Positions 1 through 10,092 of a DNA stretch of 64,000 bases are shown in pieces. The notes under the pieces are model-generated. The model saw only the letters and a program-made list of their open reading frames with translations, did not search any database and was not told where the DNA came from. The stretch comes from Pyrenochaeta sp. MPI-SDFR-AT-0127. Taxonomy: Eukaryota; Ascomycota; Dothideomycetes; Pleosporales; Cucurbitariaceae. Each line of letters begins with the position of its first letter. The first letter of the stretch is position 1. The DNA is taken from assembly GCA_020747015.1 (NCBI GenBank), contig JAGTJM010000001.1, forward strand, positions 744,001-808,000. Direction: 5' to 3'. The position numbers and the translations under genes were made by a program.

Positions 1-2345
1 AGATGACAAAATGAGACTAGGGTTTGCCTTTGACTGCGCCTTGATGGTTAAAGTCCCCATCTGGCGGTACTCCCAGACCATACCCCACATCATGTAGAGA
101 TATGTTGTACTCGCATGGTCGTGCTGTGCGAGGTGATCCAGGTCTAGGAAACATTCAATCGCCGAGGGTCTTTTCGTAGTGATGTTTGCGATGTCCGAAT
201 AGGCCGCCTTCCATGTGGCAGCCGACTTAGCCTGCCAAAGATTGTTGGAGCTTGGTAGAGGAAGTTGCATTTCCGAGTAAGAGATCAAAGGTGGCTTGAG
301 TAAAGCCATCGAGGACTGCCTATCGAGTTCGAATGCGCGATAGACTAAGCGAAGATATGACTCCTGATGCACCCATTCCAGCCATTTGTTCTCCAACAGG
401 ACGCCTTGATCCTCGGCAGAAGGAGAAATCTCCTTCCAAGTCGCTCGACGAAACCGACCGCCACGTCGAAGCATTGTCAACAACGGCTGGAGAAAGCTTT
501 CTGCGATTTCCATTTTGCGACTTATCCCGCTCCACATACCGACCTTAAGTTGAAGAAAGAAATTTCTTACGTGCTGGAGATCTCTAATAGAAGTGTTGTC
601 TTCTTCAAATACTCGCGATTGTCCAATTCGTGATGCCTCATGCAGAGCAAAACCGAGCTTTCGTAGAGGAGTGTCGGGCGTATTAGCAGCTCCTGCGGAC
701 ACGATACAAGCCAGTAGCTCTGGACTAGTCTTCGAAGGTGAGAATGTTGGAAGATGAAACCAGGATTGTGCGTCTAACGATGGCGACGTCAAGAAGTACT
801 GAATGAGACCATCGAGCAATTCAATGCTGGGAAAGGCAGATGCAATCCTTTTGACATTTTCTGGACTACATGTACCAAGCACAAGAGCCATCAACTGATC
901 GCGGCTGACACGATGCAGCCTCTCCACAATCACCCGGCGTTGTGTTATATGAGAACGGCGATTGGCGTCTTTCTCTGAATCTGAGAATGCAAGGTTGGCC
1001 TGCTCTGCGAGGCTATAGTCTTTGTTCGGCTGCGGAAGGTAACGCCAGATGCTCTGCTTGAAGGCTTCTGTCCTCACTGGTACACTATCACTCTCGGGAA
1101 GCTGTTGCTCAACTCCTTGAGCATCTGTCGATGGAGTATCGGCGGCAAAGGGCACTTGGAAGTTATACTGGTCAAGCAAGCCCAGGTCAAGATCAGTAAG
1201 GCCAACATCGAGATCAAAGCTGAGGTCCATAATGCCACGTGGAGTAGCCTGGCCTGAAAAGAATGCTTCAAATGGAGGCATATTCCGGAAATAGTCAGGC
1301 AGGAACGGGTTAGGGCCAGGAGTCTCATCGAAATGTGACATTCCATTATCGAAGAACGATAAAGAGGTGGTGGGGTCTTCAACATATGATTGATCTACTG
1401 TAATGAGTCCAGTCCCAGGGTTCAAAGGGGGTTGCATGTTGGTCGACGTTGTTATAGGTCTTTGTCCAGCCCTTGTTCTACTTGCGCCGGGAGTCATGTT
1501 GGCCACAGCTGCTGTTTGTATCGAGGCAGTGTGGTCGAAGCGGTCAAGGGTTTCGTTGGTACTTCGCCTTGACGTTGAGGACAAATCGATGCTTTGCCCT
1601 GGTGTTGGCAGCGATGATGGATAATCGAACCCGTTTGAAAGATCAAGTAGATCCTGGGCAGCATGAACAGCGTCGTCGTTGATGTCGGTGTCGTCGGTTG
1701 TAGAGAGTTCGGGCACTCGACAAGGAATGTTCTTCTTCTTACACCGACTACATGGTTTATCGTCTTCACAACGAAGATGACTTTGAGAGCAAGCCTCACA
1801 GGCCTGCACTACTCTGGTATCACGGGCAATCTCTCGCTTTTGTCGCTTGTTGGCGGACTCTGAGTCGTGATTCGTTACATGTCTTTTCAATAGATCTCTA
1901 CAATAAGTTAGCGAGGAGAGTGATGCGTGCTGAACGCTGCAAGCCGGGACACCTACATCCGGGCAAATCCCTTGGAGCATATAGGGCAGACGTAAGGCTT
2001 GGATTTTGTGTCTATTCATACTGAGTCAGCGAGATATGTGGATATTGTGGTCGGATGGAACAGATGCGAGGCAGCGAAGTGGTTTTCAAGCTTGATTTGT
2101 CTGTCTTAAGGGCAACTGAAGCCTTGGATGACTTCTGGAGGAGGCCGAACACTTTCAAAAGCCCTCACAGCCCGTCACACCACCGTAGCATGGGAATCAG
2201 GAGACATACGGGCTCTCACATGACGTGTGAGGTGATCTGCTCTTGTGAACGAGCGCTTGCAAGTGCTGCACTGGAATAGCCGTTGGAGCTGGTCTGCATC
2301 AGGAATAGCTGACTGTTCGTGAGATTGTGTCGCCGTTGCCTGCAT
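1..2345 (-). CDS. C2H2 + Zn2Cys6 transcription factor with fungal-specific TF domain, 3' end cut off
   Basis: Probable nuclear DNA-binding regulator. Exons on the minus strand are 2345-2210, 2011-1957 and 1897-1 (open to the window edge); the introns begin GTATGT and GTAGGT. Exon 1 encodes the first C2H2 finger (CSTCKRSF..HLTRH), joined through the linker HTKSKPY to a second finger (CPICSKGF..KRHVTNH) that is itself split by intron 2. A Zn2Cys6 cluster follows (CEAC, CEDDKPCSRC, NIPC; spacing 2-6-5-2-6). A long acidic and polar linker comes next, then a region with the usual signature of the fungal-specific TF domain (for example WLEWVHQESYLRL, FELDRQSSMALL, ISYSEMQLPLP). About 695 residues are visible and the C-terminus lies outside the window. 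The ATG at 2345 is the only start before the first finger. The gene is divergent from the dioxygenase-like gene at 2852, so local control is possible but unproven. The target is not recognisable. Confidence 0.85.
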
Positions 2346-2851
2346 GTTGGATTGCGCTATTCGCCTAAGTCAAATGACGATTGCATCGGAGCTGGGAAGT
2401 GGAGGGAATCTGGAGAGGTGCTCTTGTGTGGAGACAGCTTGGGCAAGAATGAGGGATCCGTGCGGAGACGGAGATTTGCGGACGAAAGCACGAGTCAGTC
2501 TCGCCTCGGCTGGCTGCCCTTCCGATCTGACCCCACATCACGACTGCCGCCCTGATGGCTGGCTCTGGATTCGATATGATTAGTGGTGAAGATGGCGGAG
2601 TGCCCATCATGTTCGCGTAAAGCGGTGTCGAACCCATTTTTTGCATACACATTAACGTATTGGCCCGCCTTGGACCGAGCCTGGAGGATCCTGTGAATCG
2701 GCCCTAATTCAGCTCGTGCGGAGTTTCCACTTTCAGCAGCCACGTAGGTTTTCTAAGCTCATTATTCTAGACTACGATAAAACGAGATCCAAAGCTTACG
2801 CATCATGTGTTTTAGAGTCTCACCAAAGGTACTGATAGCAAGCACACCACC
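2346..2851. promoter_or_regulatory. Divergent promoter region between the TF and the dioxygenase-like gene
   Basis: About 0.5 kb separates the two divergent start codons (2345 minus, 2852 plus). The open frames here are short and on conflicting strands, and I see no conserved coding signal. It most likely holds both promoters. No specific operator could be identified. Confidence 0.5.
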
Positions 2852-3715
2852 ATGGTTGTTCCCCCAGTCCATTTCTTTTCCCATGGCTCCACGATGATGT
2901 TGGGCGAGGAGTCGAAATCCGCCGACTACTGGAAAGCATGTGGCGACGAAGCACTCCGCCACGGCTTCAAAGGCATCATTATGATGGGCGCCCATTGGGA
3001 CGCGAGAGGCACGAATCGCATTGACGTGTCCATGAACCCCAAGCCTGCAAAGTCACCTGTCGCCTATGTTCATCCTCGAAAGTACGTCGACTATGAACTC
3101 AACCCAGATCTCGAAACCGGCAAGAAGTGTGTCCAAACACTTAGACAAGGTGGGATTGATGCAAGACCTAATGATACATTTGACTGGATCCACGACACAT
3201 ATTTAATCTTGATACGCATGTTCCCTGAAAAATGCCCACCGACAACTATTATCAGCATGAACGGACGCTTCGACCCACACCTCCACGCACGCGTCGGCGC
3301 CATCCTCGCAACATTCCGCTCTGAAGGTTATCTCTTAATAGGCACTGGCGGCGCCGTTCACAATCTCTACCGCAACCACTGGGGCCAAATGCTCAAATAT
3401 TCCGACAACCTCGCTCAACCGTACCCACCAGAAGCGCCCATGCTCGAGTTCCGGCAAAGTGTTGAAGATGTGTTTGTCAGGAATTGCAGGAAGGGCACCA
3501 AGAATGGAGCCCTGACCAGGGGCATTACCAGGCTGATGAAACATCCGATGTTTAGGGATGCACATGCCACAGACGATCACTACATGGCAGCATGCTTTGT
3601 GGCAGGCGTAGTTGATGGGAGTCGGAGAGATGGAGACGAGTGTGTGCTTGGGGCAGAAGACTGGGAATTGGTGAATATGTGCAATAGCCAATTTACAGTC
3701 GGAACATGGGCATAG
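2852..3715 (+). CDS. LigB/DODA-type extradiol dioxygenase-like protein
   Basis: Uninterrupted 287-residue frame matching the class III extradiol ring-cleavage dioxygenase subunit B family (LigB, the 4,5-DOPA dioxygenase type). Members use a metal held by histidines to open catechol-type rings. Seen here are the N-terminal HFFSHGST motif, the GAHWD motif near residue 48, a mid-protein LIGTGGAVHNLY block and the C-terminal DDHYMAACFVAG block. These correspond to metal-ligand and active-site regions of the family. Length is normal for fungal members (about 270-300). The start is the ATG in CACCATGG context, immediately before the conserved N-terminus. There is no signal peptide, so a cytosolic enzyme is expected. 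The true substrate cannot be read from the sequence. Its neighbours (hydrolase, cupin, fumarylacetoacetase-like) suggest aromatic catabolism. Confidence 0.9.
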   Translation: MVVPPVHFFSHGSTMMLGEESKSADYWKACGDEALRHGFKGIIMMGAHWDARGTNRIDVSMNPKPAKSPVAYVHPRKYVDYELNPDLETGKKCVQTLRQGGIDARPNDTFDWIHDTYLILIRMFPEKCPPTTIISMNGRFDPHLHARVGAILATFRSEGYLLIGTGGAVHNLYRNHWGQMLKYSDNLAQPYPPEAPMLEFRQSVEDVFVRNCRKGTKNGALTRGITRLMKHPMFRDAHATDDHYMAACFVAGVVDGSRRDGDECVLGAEDWELVNMCNSQFTVGTWA

Positions 3716-4085
3716 ATTATTTACGTGGAGTATAAATGGCGTTAATTGATGGTGTGTGACAGAGTTTAGCTTCCATACACATTTCAATGGTGCAATCTGC
3801 TACCAAAAGACTTCCAATATGTCTGCATAAACTTTGCGTGAGTTCCAATGAGACAGGGAGATGTTTTCATAACCTTTTTCGGAGATATCTTTTCGTTTCT
3901 CGATCCTTTTGCGTCGAGGGCTTGTTGCAATTGTCTACGTGCCAACGGAATATCTGAAGTGTAGAAAAGTGATCCATGGATATTATGATCTGGATACAAC
4001 AAAGAAGGCATTTGGGAACATTTTTAATAGATCTAGATTAAACACCTTTCTATAATCAAAACACTGTCTCCCCTCCTCTCTAAAG
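3716..4085. other. Convergent intergenic region
   Basis: Sequence between the 3' ends of the dioxygenase-like gene and the S15 hydrolase gene. It is moderately AT-rich and should hold both 3' untranslated regions. A 75-codon open frame on the minus strand (4011-3784) shows no family resemblance. Nothing else is seen. Confidence 0.4.
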
Positions 4086-6037
4086 TTATTTCGGTGGGAC
4101 AATTGGCAGAGTGACGTAATTTACAAATTTCTCTCCAAAATGCAGATGGTTCAAGCCTGCAAACTTTTCTTCACTCCTATCCTCAGGATGACTGTGCTGG
4201 AAGATGCCACTTCCCTGTGTGTCCCCACTGCTGATCTCGAAAACGATCTTTCCTCCCTTCTCTACGATGACGTTGGTCGGCCAAACTTCAACATCAACCG
4301 CATATACATCGCCAGGAACTACAGGCAGCACGTCCGTGCTGAAGTAATCTCGCCAGGGTAGATATTCTCGATGCTTGGGGTGAGAAGGGTTGGTTTTGCG
4401 GAAGCTGACGCGTAACCAGCCCTTTGCGAGAGGTACGGGGTCACCTGCTGTGCCGGTGTAGTAGACTTCCTTACCCTCAGGCGAGATGTAGCGGAGAGTC
4501 AGGAAGAGATCGATATCTGATGGCGTGCCACCTGTAACAAGCGGTGACAGAGAGACATTGAGATGTGCAACAATGTGACCAGTGATTTCGGTCTCTTCTT
4601 CGAAAGCTGGTGTCGTGAACTGAAGAATTTTGGAGTTTTCTAAGGTGCCTAGCGCCTCATATGAAAGTTTCTGCGGACGGTTGGTGATAGGTTGGACTTG
4701 AGTCAATGACTGGGAATGTGTCAGATAGAAGTTGGTATACCGAGTGCGTGCGATGGGCCATTCGTTTTCTGTCCGTCTCTCGTATGCTTTCTCTTTTTCA
4801 GCATCATTGAAGCCGACGTCGCCTTTCCTCAGCACCATGTCAACCGGCGGAAGCTTGCCCTTCACAGACCAGCCAACTCGATCATCACCCTTGAGGAATG
4901 CATCAAGGAAGCTGCGTTGGACTTCGACTTCTTCCTTATAGTAGAAGGGTAAATCATGCCTTCCTGTAATCATCCTCAGATATTTGAACTCGGACCCAGC
5001 ATGCGTGTAGCCTTCAACATTGCCGCGAAGGTGAAGCAGGATGCCGCCCCAGTTACCGACTGATAGCAGCGGTACCTCGATATCGCTCATATCGTACTCT
5101 TTACTTGCGTAGTAGGTTTCGTCGCGGAATTTGAATTTCGCAGTGTCGATTGTCTGATCTTGTCGGTTCTTCTCCCGCACCTCTTCGGACAAGTTACCAT
5201 CGACGGTATCGGGGCCCCAATTTCTCTCCGCACGGCCTGGGCGGCCATATTGGTTCGTTATGACCTGGCGGTTCCTATAAACGAGGAAGTCAGTGGGGTT
5301 TCAGATGAAGTGCTGCAATGAATCATATGCATTGTAAGACATTGTTTCGCTGTTGTGTGCCAGGAGTTGATGGAGACTAACCACCAGAAATCAATAAACT
5401 TGTCACTCAAGATTCCACCATGCCGGCATCGATCTCGATAGTAATCGCTCATGCCCTCCCAAGGAATTACCGCAGCCAATCCTTTGGGTTTGCGCGCTGC
5501 TACGCGCCATTGCGAACCAGCGTAATAACTTATACCAAGTAGACCAACCTTTCCTGAAGACCAAGGTTGCTCTGCCGCCCATTCGACAACGTCGAAGAAG
5601 GCTTCACTCGTACCTCTCGACATAGTATCCAGGAAGCCAGGAGACTGCCCAAGCCCACGTTCATCAGCACGTACAATGATGTAGTCATGCTTTGTCCAAA
5701 ACCCGGGGTCTGGTGTTTCCCATGCTGAATGGTCGGAGTGGTGCTCAGAATTTACTTCTGCATATGATTTACCGTGGAAGCTAGTACGTGTTAGTTTATT
5801 CATGTGGTTACCAAAGCCAACGTACTCTTTGTAGTGAATGTCCTTTCCGTACGGGCCATAGGTCACCAATACCGGAAGCTTCGCACCATCTTTTGTCGAT
5901 TTTGGCCGATAGACATTGCATCGAATGACGCTGCGCGACGTCGTTTTCAACGGAACAGCCGCATTCTCCTCGAAAATGTATGGGAATGAAGTCTCATCCA
6001 CCTTGTGCGCGTCCTTGATTTCAAGCTGGTCAGACAT
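4086..6037 (-). CDS. CocE/NonD-family (S15) alpha/beta hydrolase
   Basis: Two exons, 6037-5382 and 5274-4086, with a 107-nt GTTAGT...TAG intron. They join in frame to give 614 residues. The N-terminal half is the S15 / X-Pro dipeptidyl-peptidase-type alpha/beta hydrolase fold: oxyanion-region tyrosine in TYGPYG, RGLGQSPG strand-loop, and nucleophile elbow GISYYAG with Ser at about residue 170. The C-terminal half, on exon 2, is the jelly-roll PepX_C-type domain with ISSGDTQGSG and a late HLHFGEKF segment. Family members hydrolyse acyl esters, amides or X-Pro peptides; most fungal copies are CocE-like esterases of unknown substrate. No signal peptide is visible, so it is probably intracellular. 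The first ATG is used because the conserved HKVDETSFPYIFEENAAVPL stretch follows closely. It lies between the dioxygenase-like and cupin genes of the proposed cluster. Confidence 0.9.
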
Positions 6038-6416
6038 TGTGTCAATAATATCGGTAATAGGGAGAATCGTACGTTTCAGCGCATTTGGGGTATATAAGAG
6101 TGATCAGTACGTGTCGCGTGGTGGGTACCGGTACCGACTACCCGTGCGTGGTGTTGAGGGGCAAACTCGGAATGTGGAGGCTGGACCCTTGGTTTGTTGT
6201 ACATTTGAGCCTCATGACAATTCGTACGAGCTGGTATGTCTCGTCAGCACAAAGACAGGGCATTCAGACTTTTAGGCGACTCGGTTTGAATTCTCACAAA
6301 TCATTGATGAAACTTATACAAGCGATGCCCAGTCACGTGGAGTAAGGGTTTTATCAGCTTGGGAAATGGACATGCAACGGAGGACTCCAAACCAAATCTT
6401 CCAGAAATTTTATTCT
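6038..6416. promoter_or_regulatory. S15 hydrolase upstream region with TATA-like element
   Basis: This 379-bp gap contains the S15 hydrolase promoter (reading leftwards) and the 3' end of the cupin gene. A TATATAA-type element lies at about 6091-6097, roughly 55 bp upstream of the hydrolase ATG. That is a plausible TATA box, but it was assigned by position and composition only. A CACGTG hexamer sits near 6335. Confidence 0.35.
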
Positions 6417-6977
6417 CTATGATGATGCCGGAACACCTTCCATGGTGCCATAATCCTCCTTCAAAATCTCACCTTCGACCTTGATCGGTTCCGAGTCTTG
6501 TAGTACATACATCATCCGAGCCCAACTTGTGGAGCTCAAATTCCTCCAAGCATGCATGGTCCCTCTCTGAATGGCGACATCGCCTCTGGTCATCTTCCTT
6601 GTCTCACCAGAATCTAGCACCAATTCAATCTCTCCTTCAAGCACAACGCCGTAGTCCAGTGAGACGGTACGATGCATGGGTGACAGTGCGCCAGGTTCCA
6701 TATCGACGAAACGAAGTACAGTTCCTCCGGATTGAACGAGGCCTGGGGGGCTCTCGAGAAAGGGTTGGTAGACGGAAATATCGGCATCGTTATTCAATTC
6801 GACTGGAAACCCCTTTGTGAGATAGCCGAGCCGAAAAGCAGCTCCAGGTATCCGATCAACTTTGGTATCCTCTGACACTGCATCAGAAAAGATAGCCTTC
6901 TTGCTCGAGGGGTCGTGGGTGGTGATAAACCGCTTGACGTTTGGGAGGTTGTTCTCGATACTGGTTTTCGATGTCAT
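6417..6977 (-). CDS. Small cupin-domain protein
   Basis: Single-exon frame of 186 residues with one cupin barrel. Cupin motif 1 is recognisable around PMHRT..DYGVVLEGEIELVLD (about residues 98-121) and motif 2 around GDVAIQRGTMHAWRN (about 130-144). Some metal-binding positions of classical cupins are altered: motif 1 has a single H before the Y-G-V-V segment. The protein could therefore be a metal-dependent enzyme or a sugar or small-molecule binding protein. Such stand-alone fungal cupins are frequent in catabolic and secondary-metabolite clusters, but their reactions are mostly undefined. No targeting signal is present. It is transcribed in the same direction as the S15 hydrolase, with a 379-bp gap. 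The start ATG is the first in the frame. Confidence 0.85.
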   Translation of the reverse strand: MTSKTSIENNLPNVKRFITTHDPSSKKAIFSDAVSEDTKVDRIPGAAFRLGYLTKGFPVELNNDADISVYQPFLESPPGLVQSGGTVLRFVDMEPGALSPMHRTVSLDYGVVLEGEIELVLDSGETRKMTRGDVAIQRGTMHAWRNLSSTSWARMMYVLQDSEPIKVEGEILKEDYGTMEGVPASS

Positions 6978-8266
6978 GATCGTAGATAGAGGTACTGCGG
7001 CTTGATGGGTGAATCGAAAGTGAATAATCGAGTCTTGAAATCAACTATTGGGAATAACGAGCGCCTCGGTAGTAATGATCCACGTTTGAGTACTGGAGAT
7101 TTCTAGATCCTTTGCATCACATCCGTTAGGGGAGATGCGGGCAACGTTCCGATGTGGAGGGCGGTCTAAGCATGTCCGATCCGATCTACCCTCTCCCCCT
7201 CGCTGCAATCCCTACGCCCAGTAACGGTTCATTGAATACGGCGCATCTGGTGCCCCTTTGATCGCATCATTGTAGAGATCGTTGTTCTTGCTCAATCAAA
7301 CAAGACACGCATAACAAGATTTACTCATTGTTACAAAGGTGGGCATTAGAAGGCATGTAAGTGTTGATGACTAATTAGATATCAAGACATTCATGACCAT
7401 CCTTTTCTTAGGCTAGTGGGGAAACTTCCCCGCTTCCAAGATTCGGAGTATGATACGCTTAACCCTAACTAGCATCAACCCACCAACCAGCAAGATCCAC
7501 GATAAGTTTCTAGAGAGATATGTATGAGTGTAAATGTTCCAAGACACAGTTAAATCATACGGGGTACCGTTCTCGATACCTATCAAGCGTGCAAAGCAAC
7601 CACCGACTGCCGATGCATCCCTCGTGTACGAAGTTCCGATGTGGAGGAGTCGCCCGAGAGTGACGTTTCCGACATCCTTCCAGCAATTGAAGCTGTGATC
7701 GAAGTCGTGAAGAACCTTAATGATGCTGGCGTTGATGAAACACATGTTTTCAAGGTCTAAGGCGAACGACATATTTCACATAACGCACATAATTCGCCAT
7801 CGATAACATTCTATTATATGTGCTGTTAATCAAGGGAGTCCTACAAGTCTAATTCTGTTCTTATCAAGTCTTATAGTGAGACAATCTACCGCATCGTGAT
7901 ACTAGTAATACTAGTGAGACTTGTAAGTGGGACCCGAGAGTAACTGCGGATATAAGACTAAGTGAATCCAATAGAATCTATCCGACGTCTTCCCCTCATC
8001 CTATCCCATTACTTAGCATTCTCCGGGGCCTTTCCGAATCCTCACCGGACCTTCCGGAGCTTCTCCAGACTTATCGCGGCTTCCCCAGATTTTCTGGACA
8101 TTCCTAAGACTTTCCGGCCGCTCCCTATTCACAGTAAAGTTTGGTAGTTCGAAGCCAGTAACTCGGAGCTCCGAGGCTCCGTAGCCCAAGATATCCCATA
8201 CGCCAACCTTAAGTAGCCGAGCTGGGCTCTTATAATTGCGTTTCTACGCAGATCTTAACACAAGCG
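6978..8266. promoter_or_regulatory. Long divergent promoter region between cupin and fumarylacetoacetase-like genes
   Basis: This 1.3-kb region lies between divergent start codons. The part from about 7300 to 8000 is noticeably more AT-rich than the flanks. A minus-strand open frame at 7772-7413 (119 codons) has no recognisable family and is not called. The distal part (8019-8120) carries the 20-bp degenerate tandem repeat listed separately. The TATAATT-like stretch near 8230, just before the start at 8267, may belong to the core promoter. Confidence 0.45.
8019..8120. repeat. Degenerate tandem repeat, about five 20-22 bp units
   Basis: Five consecutive units (8019-8038, 8039-8060, 8061-8080, 8081-8100, 8101-8120) share the pattern TTCYCC-(R)GR-C-TT-(Y)CCGR. 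Each begins with a pyrimidine-rich TTC/TCC box and has a CCGG-, CAG- or CGG-like core. The units have diverged by substitution while the period stays near 20 nt. The array lies 147 bp upstream of the fumarylacetoacetase-like start codon. It could be a repeated regulator-binding array or a decayed minisatellite. Confidence 0.6.
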
Positions 8267-9487
8267 ATGGCGGATAATTACACTTCCCATTTCGGTCTCC
8301 AAAATATCCCGTACGGTATTGCGAGCTCGTCCATACGTCCAGAACCACAGTGTGCGACCCGAATCGGCGAAGATGTTATCTTCTTAGCGGAGCTTGCTGA
8401 TCTTGGGCCGTTTAAAGATATATCAGCACCGCTGTCGTCAATTTTCCGAGAAGCGAGCTTGAACACTTTTGCTGCTCTGCCGAAAAATGTTCAGAGTCAA
8501 GTGCGCTCTGCTATTCAGAAGTCATATGAGAGTGGTCTACACACAGATCACTCTGAAAACATCAAGAATGTCAGCCTACATCTCCCAGTCCGCATTGGTG
8601 ACTTTACGGACTATTCTGCCTCCGCAAATCACGTCTTAAATGCGGGAGAAGCCATTCTGGGGGTCCGAAGTATTCCACCAGCATTCCATAAATATCCAGT
8701 CGGCTATGCTGGTCGCTGCTCATCCATCACAGTGTCTGGGACACCCCTTGCTAGACCGTTAGGCCAATTCGTTGATTACTCGACACCCGATAAAAATATT
8801 ATATTTGGCCCTAGCCGTGCTCTCGACTACGAGCTTGAGATTGGTGCTATTGTTGGAAGACCTGTCCTACCTGGAACTCACTTAAGCGCAAAAGACGCTG
8901 ATGAGCATATTTTCGGCCTAGTACTTGTTAACGATTGGAGTGCAAGAGATATTCAAGGCCTGGAGATGAATCCGCTAGGTCCGTTTAATGGAAAGAATTT
9001 CATGACATCAATCTCGCCCTGGGTCGTCACGCTAGAAGCGCTCAAGCCTCACGAGGTTGATGCACCGCCGCGTATGCAACCTGTTGCGGAGTTCATGGAT
9101 GACCCAAGGAGTATCAACTACAGCATCCAACTGGAAGGCGAAATCTTCAGGAATGGCGCGCGTACAACGACATGTAAGGTCGGATTTGAGACAATGTATT
9201 GGACCTTTCGACACATGTTGGCTCATCATACTATTGGTGGATGCGGACTCCGAACTGGCGATTTGATAGCAAGCGGGACAGTTTCAGGGGAACAGAATCA
9301 TGAGCATGGGTGTTTGCTTGAGCTGACCAAGAATGGGAAGGTACCAAGTACTTTAGCTGATGGATCTGAGTTGCGATACCTTCAGGATGGAGACGAAGTG
9401 CGGTACACTGGCGTTGTAGGCGCAAGGAGTACTGGAGTGGGTTTCGGTGAGTGTATTGGTGTTGTGAAACCAAGCCGGCAGTGGTAA
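8267..9487 (+). CDS. Fumarylacetoacetase-like hydrolase
   Basis: Intronless 406-residue protein of the fumarylacetoacetate hydrolase (FAH) family with both the N-terminal SH3-like part and the catalytic beta-roll. Visible landmarks are the DFTDYSASANH segment (equivalent to the Asp/Tyr/His active-site stretch), HKYPVGYAGRCSSITVSGTP, DYELEIGAIVG (acidic metal ligands), VNDWSARDIQ, PLGPFNGKNF and SGTVSG...LLEL. FAH cleaves fumarylacetoacetate to fumarate and acetoacetate in tyrosine/phenylalanine catabolism. This copy differs from canonical FAH where the usual QWEYVPLGPF block reads QGLEMNPLGPF, and it is slightly shorter than typical (about 415-430). It may therefore be a paralogue acting on a related beta-diketone. 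It is not next to the usual hmgA/maiA genes within this window. The start ATG follows a leader rich in pyrimidines. Confidence 0.92.
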   Translation: MADNYTSHFGLQNIPYGIASSSIRPEPQCATRIGEDVIFLAELADLGPFKDISAPLSSIFREASLNTFAALPKNVQSQVRSAIQKSYESGLHTDHSENIKNVSLHLPVRIGDFTDYSASANHVLNAGEAILGVRSIPPAFHKYPVGYAGRCSSITVSGTPLARPLGQFVDYSTPDKNIIFGPSRALDYELEIGAIVGRPVLPGTHLSAKDADEHIFGLVLVNDWSARDIQGLEMNPLGPFNGKNFMTSISPWVVTLEALKPHEVDAPPRMQPVAEFMDDPRSINYSIQLEGEIFRNGARTTTCKVGFETMYWTFRHMLAHHTIGGCGLRTGDLIASGTVSGEQNHEHGCLLELTKNGKVPSTLADGSELRYLQDGDEVRYTGVVGARSTGVGFGECIGVVKPSRQW

Positions 9488-10092
9488 GACACTAGGAAAT
9501 CATACAACAAGAGGTACCAGGACAATCAAATATTCTACCTCAAATCACACTACAATTGAGATATGATGTTACAATACAGCTGAGGTTCGTCATCTTCGTA
9601 TTCCTGGATTTCAGAAGAGGTTGGTTCAGCTGTAGCCTAGCCACAAATCATTGGCTGTGACGAGTCGCAGGTTGGGAGGGGCTTTACCTATTTACCAGAG
9701 CACCTGTCCATTTGACCCTCCCAATGAGCCTTCAGATAATTGTGTGCCTTGCGCCCTGGGCGTCATAGTTCCTTGGCAACACAGACATTCTAGCCCTGGG
9801 GAAAGAGTGAGCTGCCTGTTGCAACTCCTGTCTGCCTTTTATTCAGTCTTGCTCTGCCACACCAAATAATCCAATGTTCACGCAACTGAAAGCCCATATT
9901 TAGGTGCCTGAATATCAAAACTTACACCTATAATCTTTGCTCGCAACATTCCAGCCTAGTGAAGCCCCTTGCAACAGCCGGGCACGAGTCGAAGTTAAGT
10001 TGTACGATGACATTGTAAGTACCTTTTCCTTGGGAATCCTTGACGATTACAGTGAGCGTGTGGAGGTTCAAAAGCTAGATACAAGTTAAAAA
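9488..10092. other. Intergenic region, 3' of FAH-like gene and promoter of RBR ligase gene
   Basis: This 605-bp region has no convincing frame. A GTAAGT...TTACAG pair around 10015-10051 could be a small leader intron of the RBR gene, but the evidence is weak. Confidence 0.4.

Noticed and set aside
7413..7772. 119-codon open frame on the minus strand between the cupin and FAH-like genes
   Set aside because: No recognisable motif, mixed hydrophobic composition, AT-rich context, no splice partner; probably chance or a decayed remnant.
10009..10051. Possible 5' UTR intron of the RBR ligase gene
   Set aside because: Donor and acceptor look acceptable but the length is under 45 nt and there is no coding constraint to confirm it.
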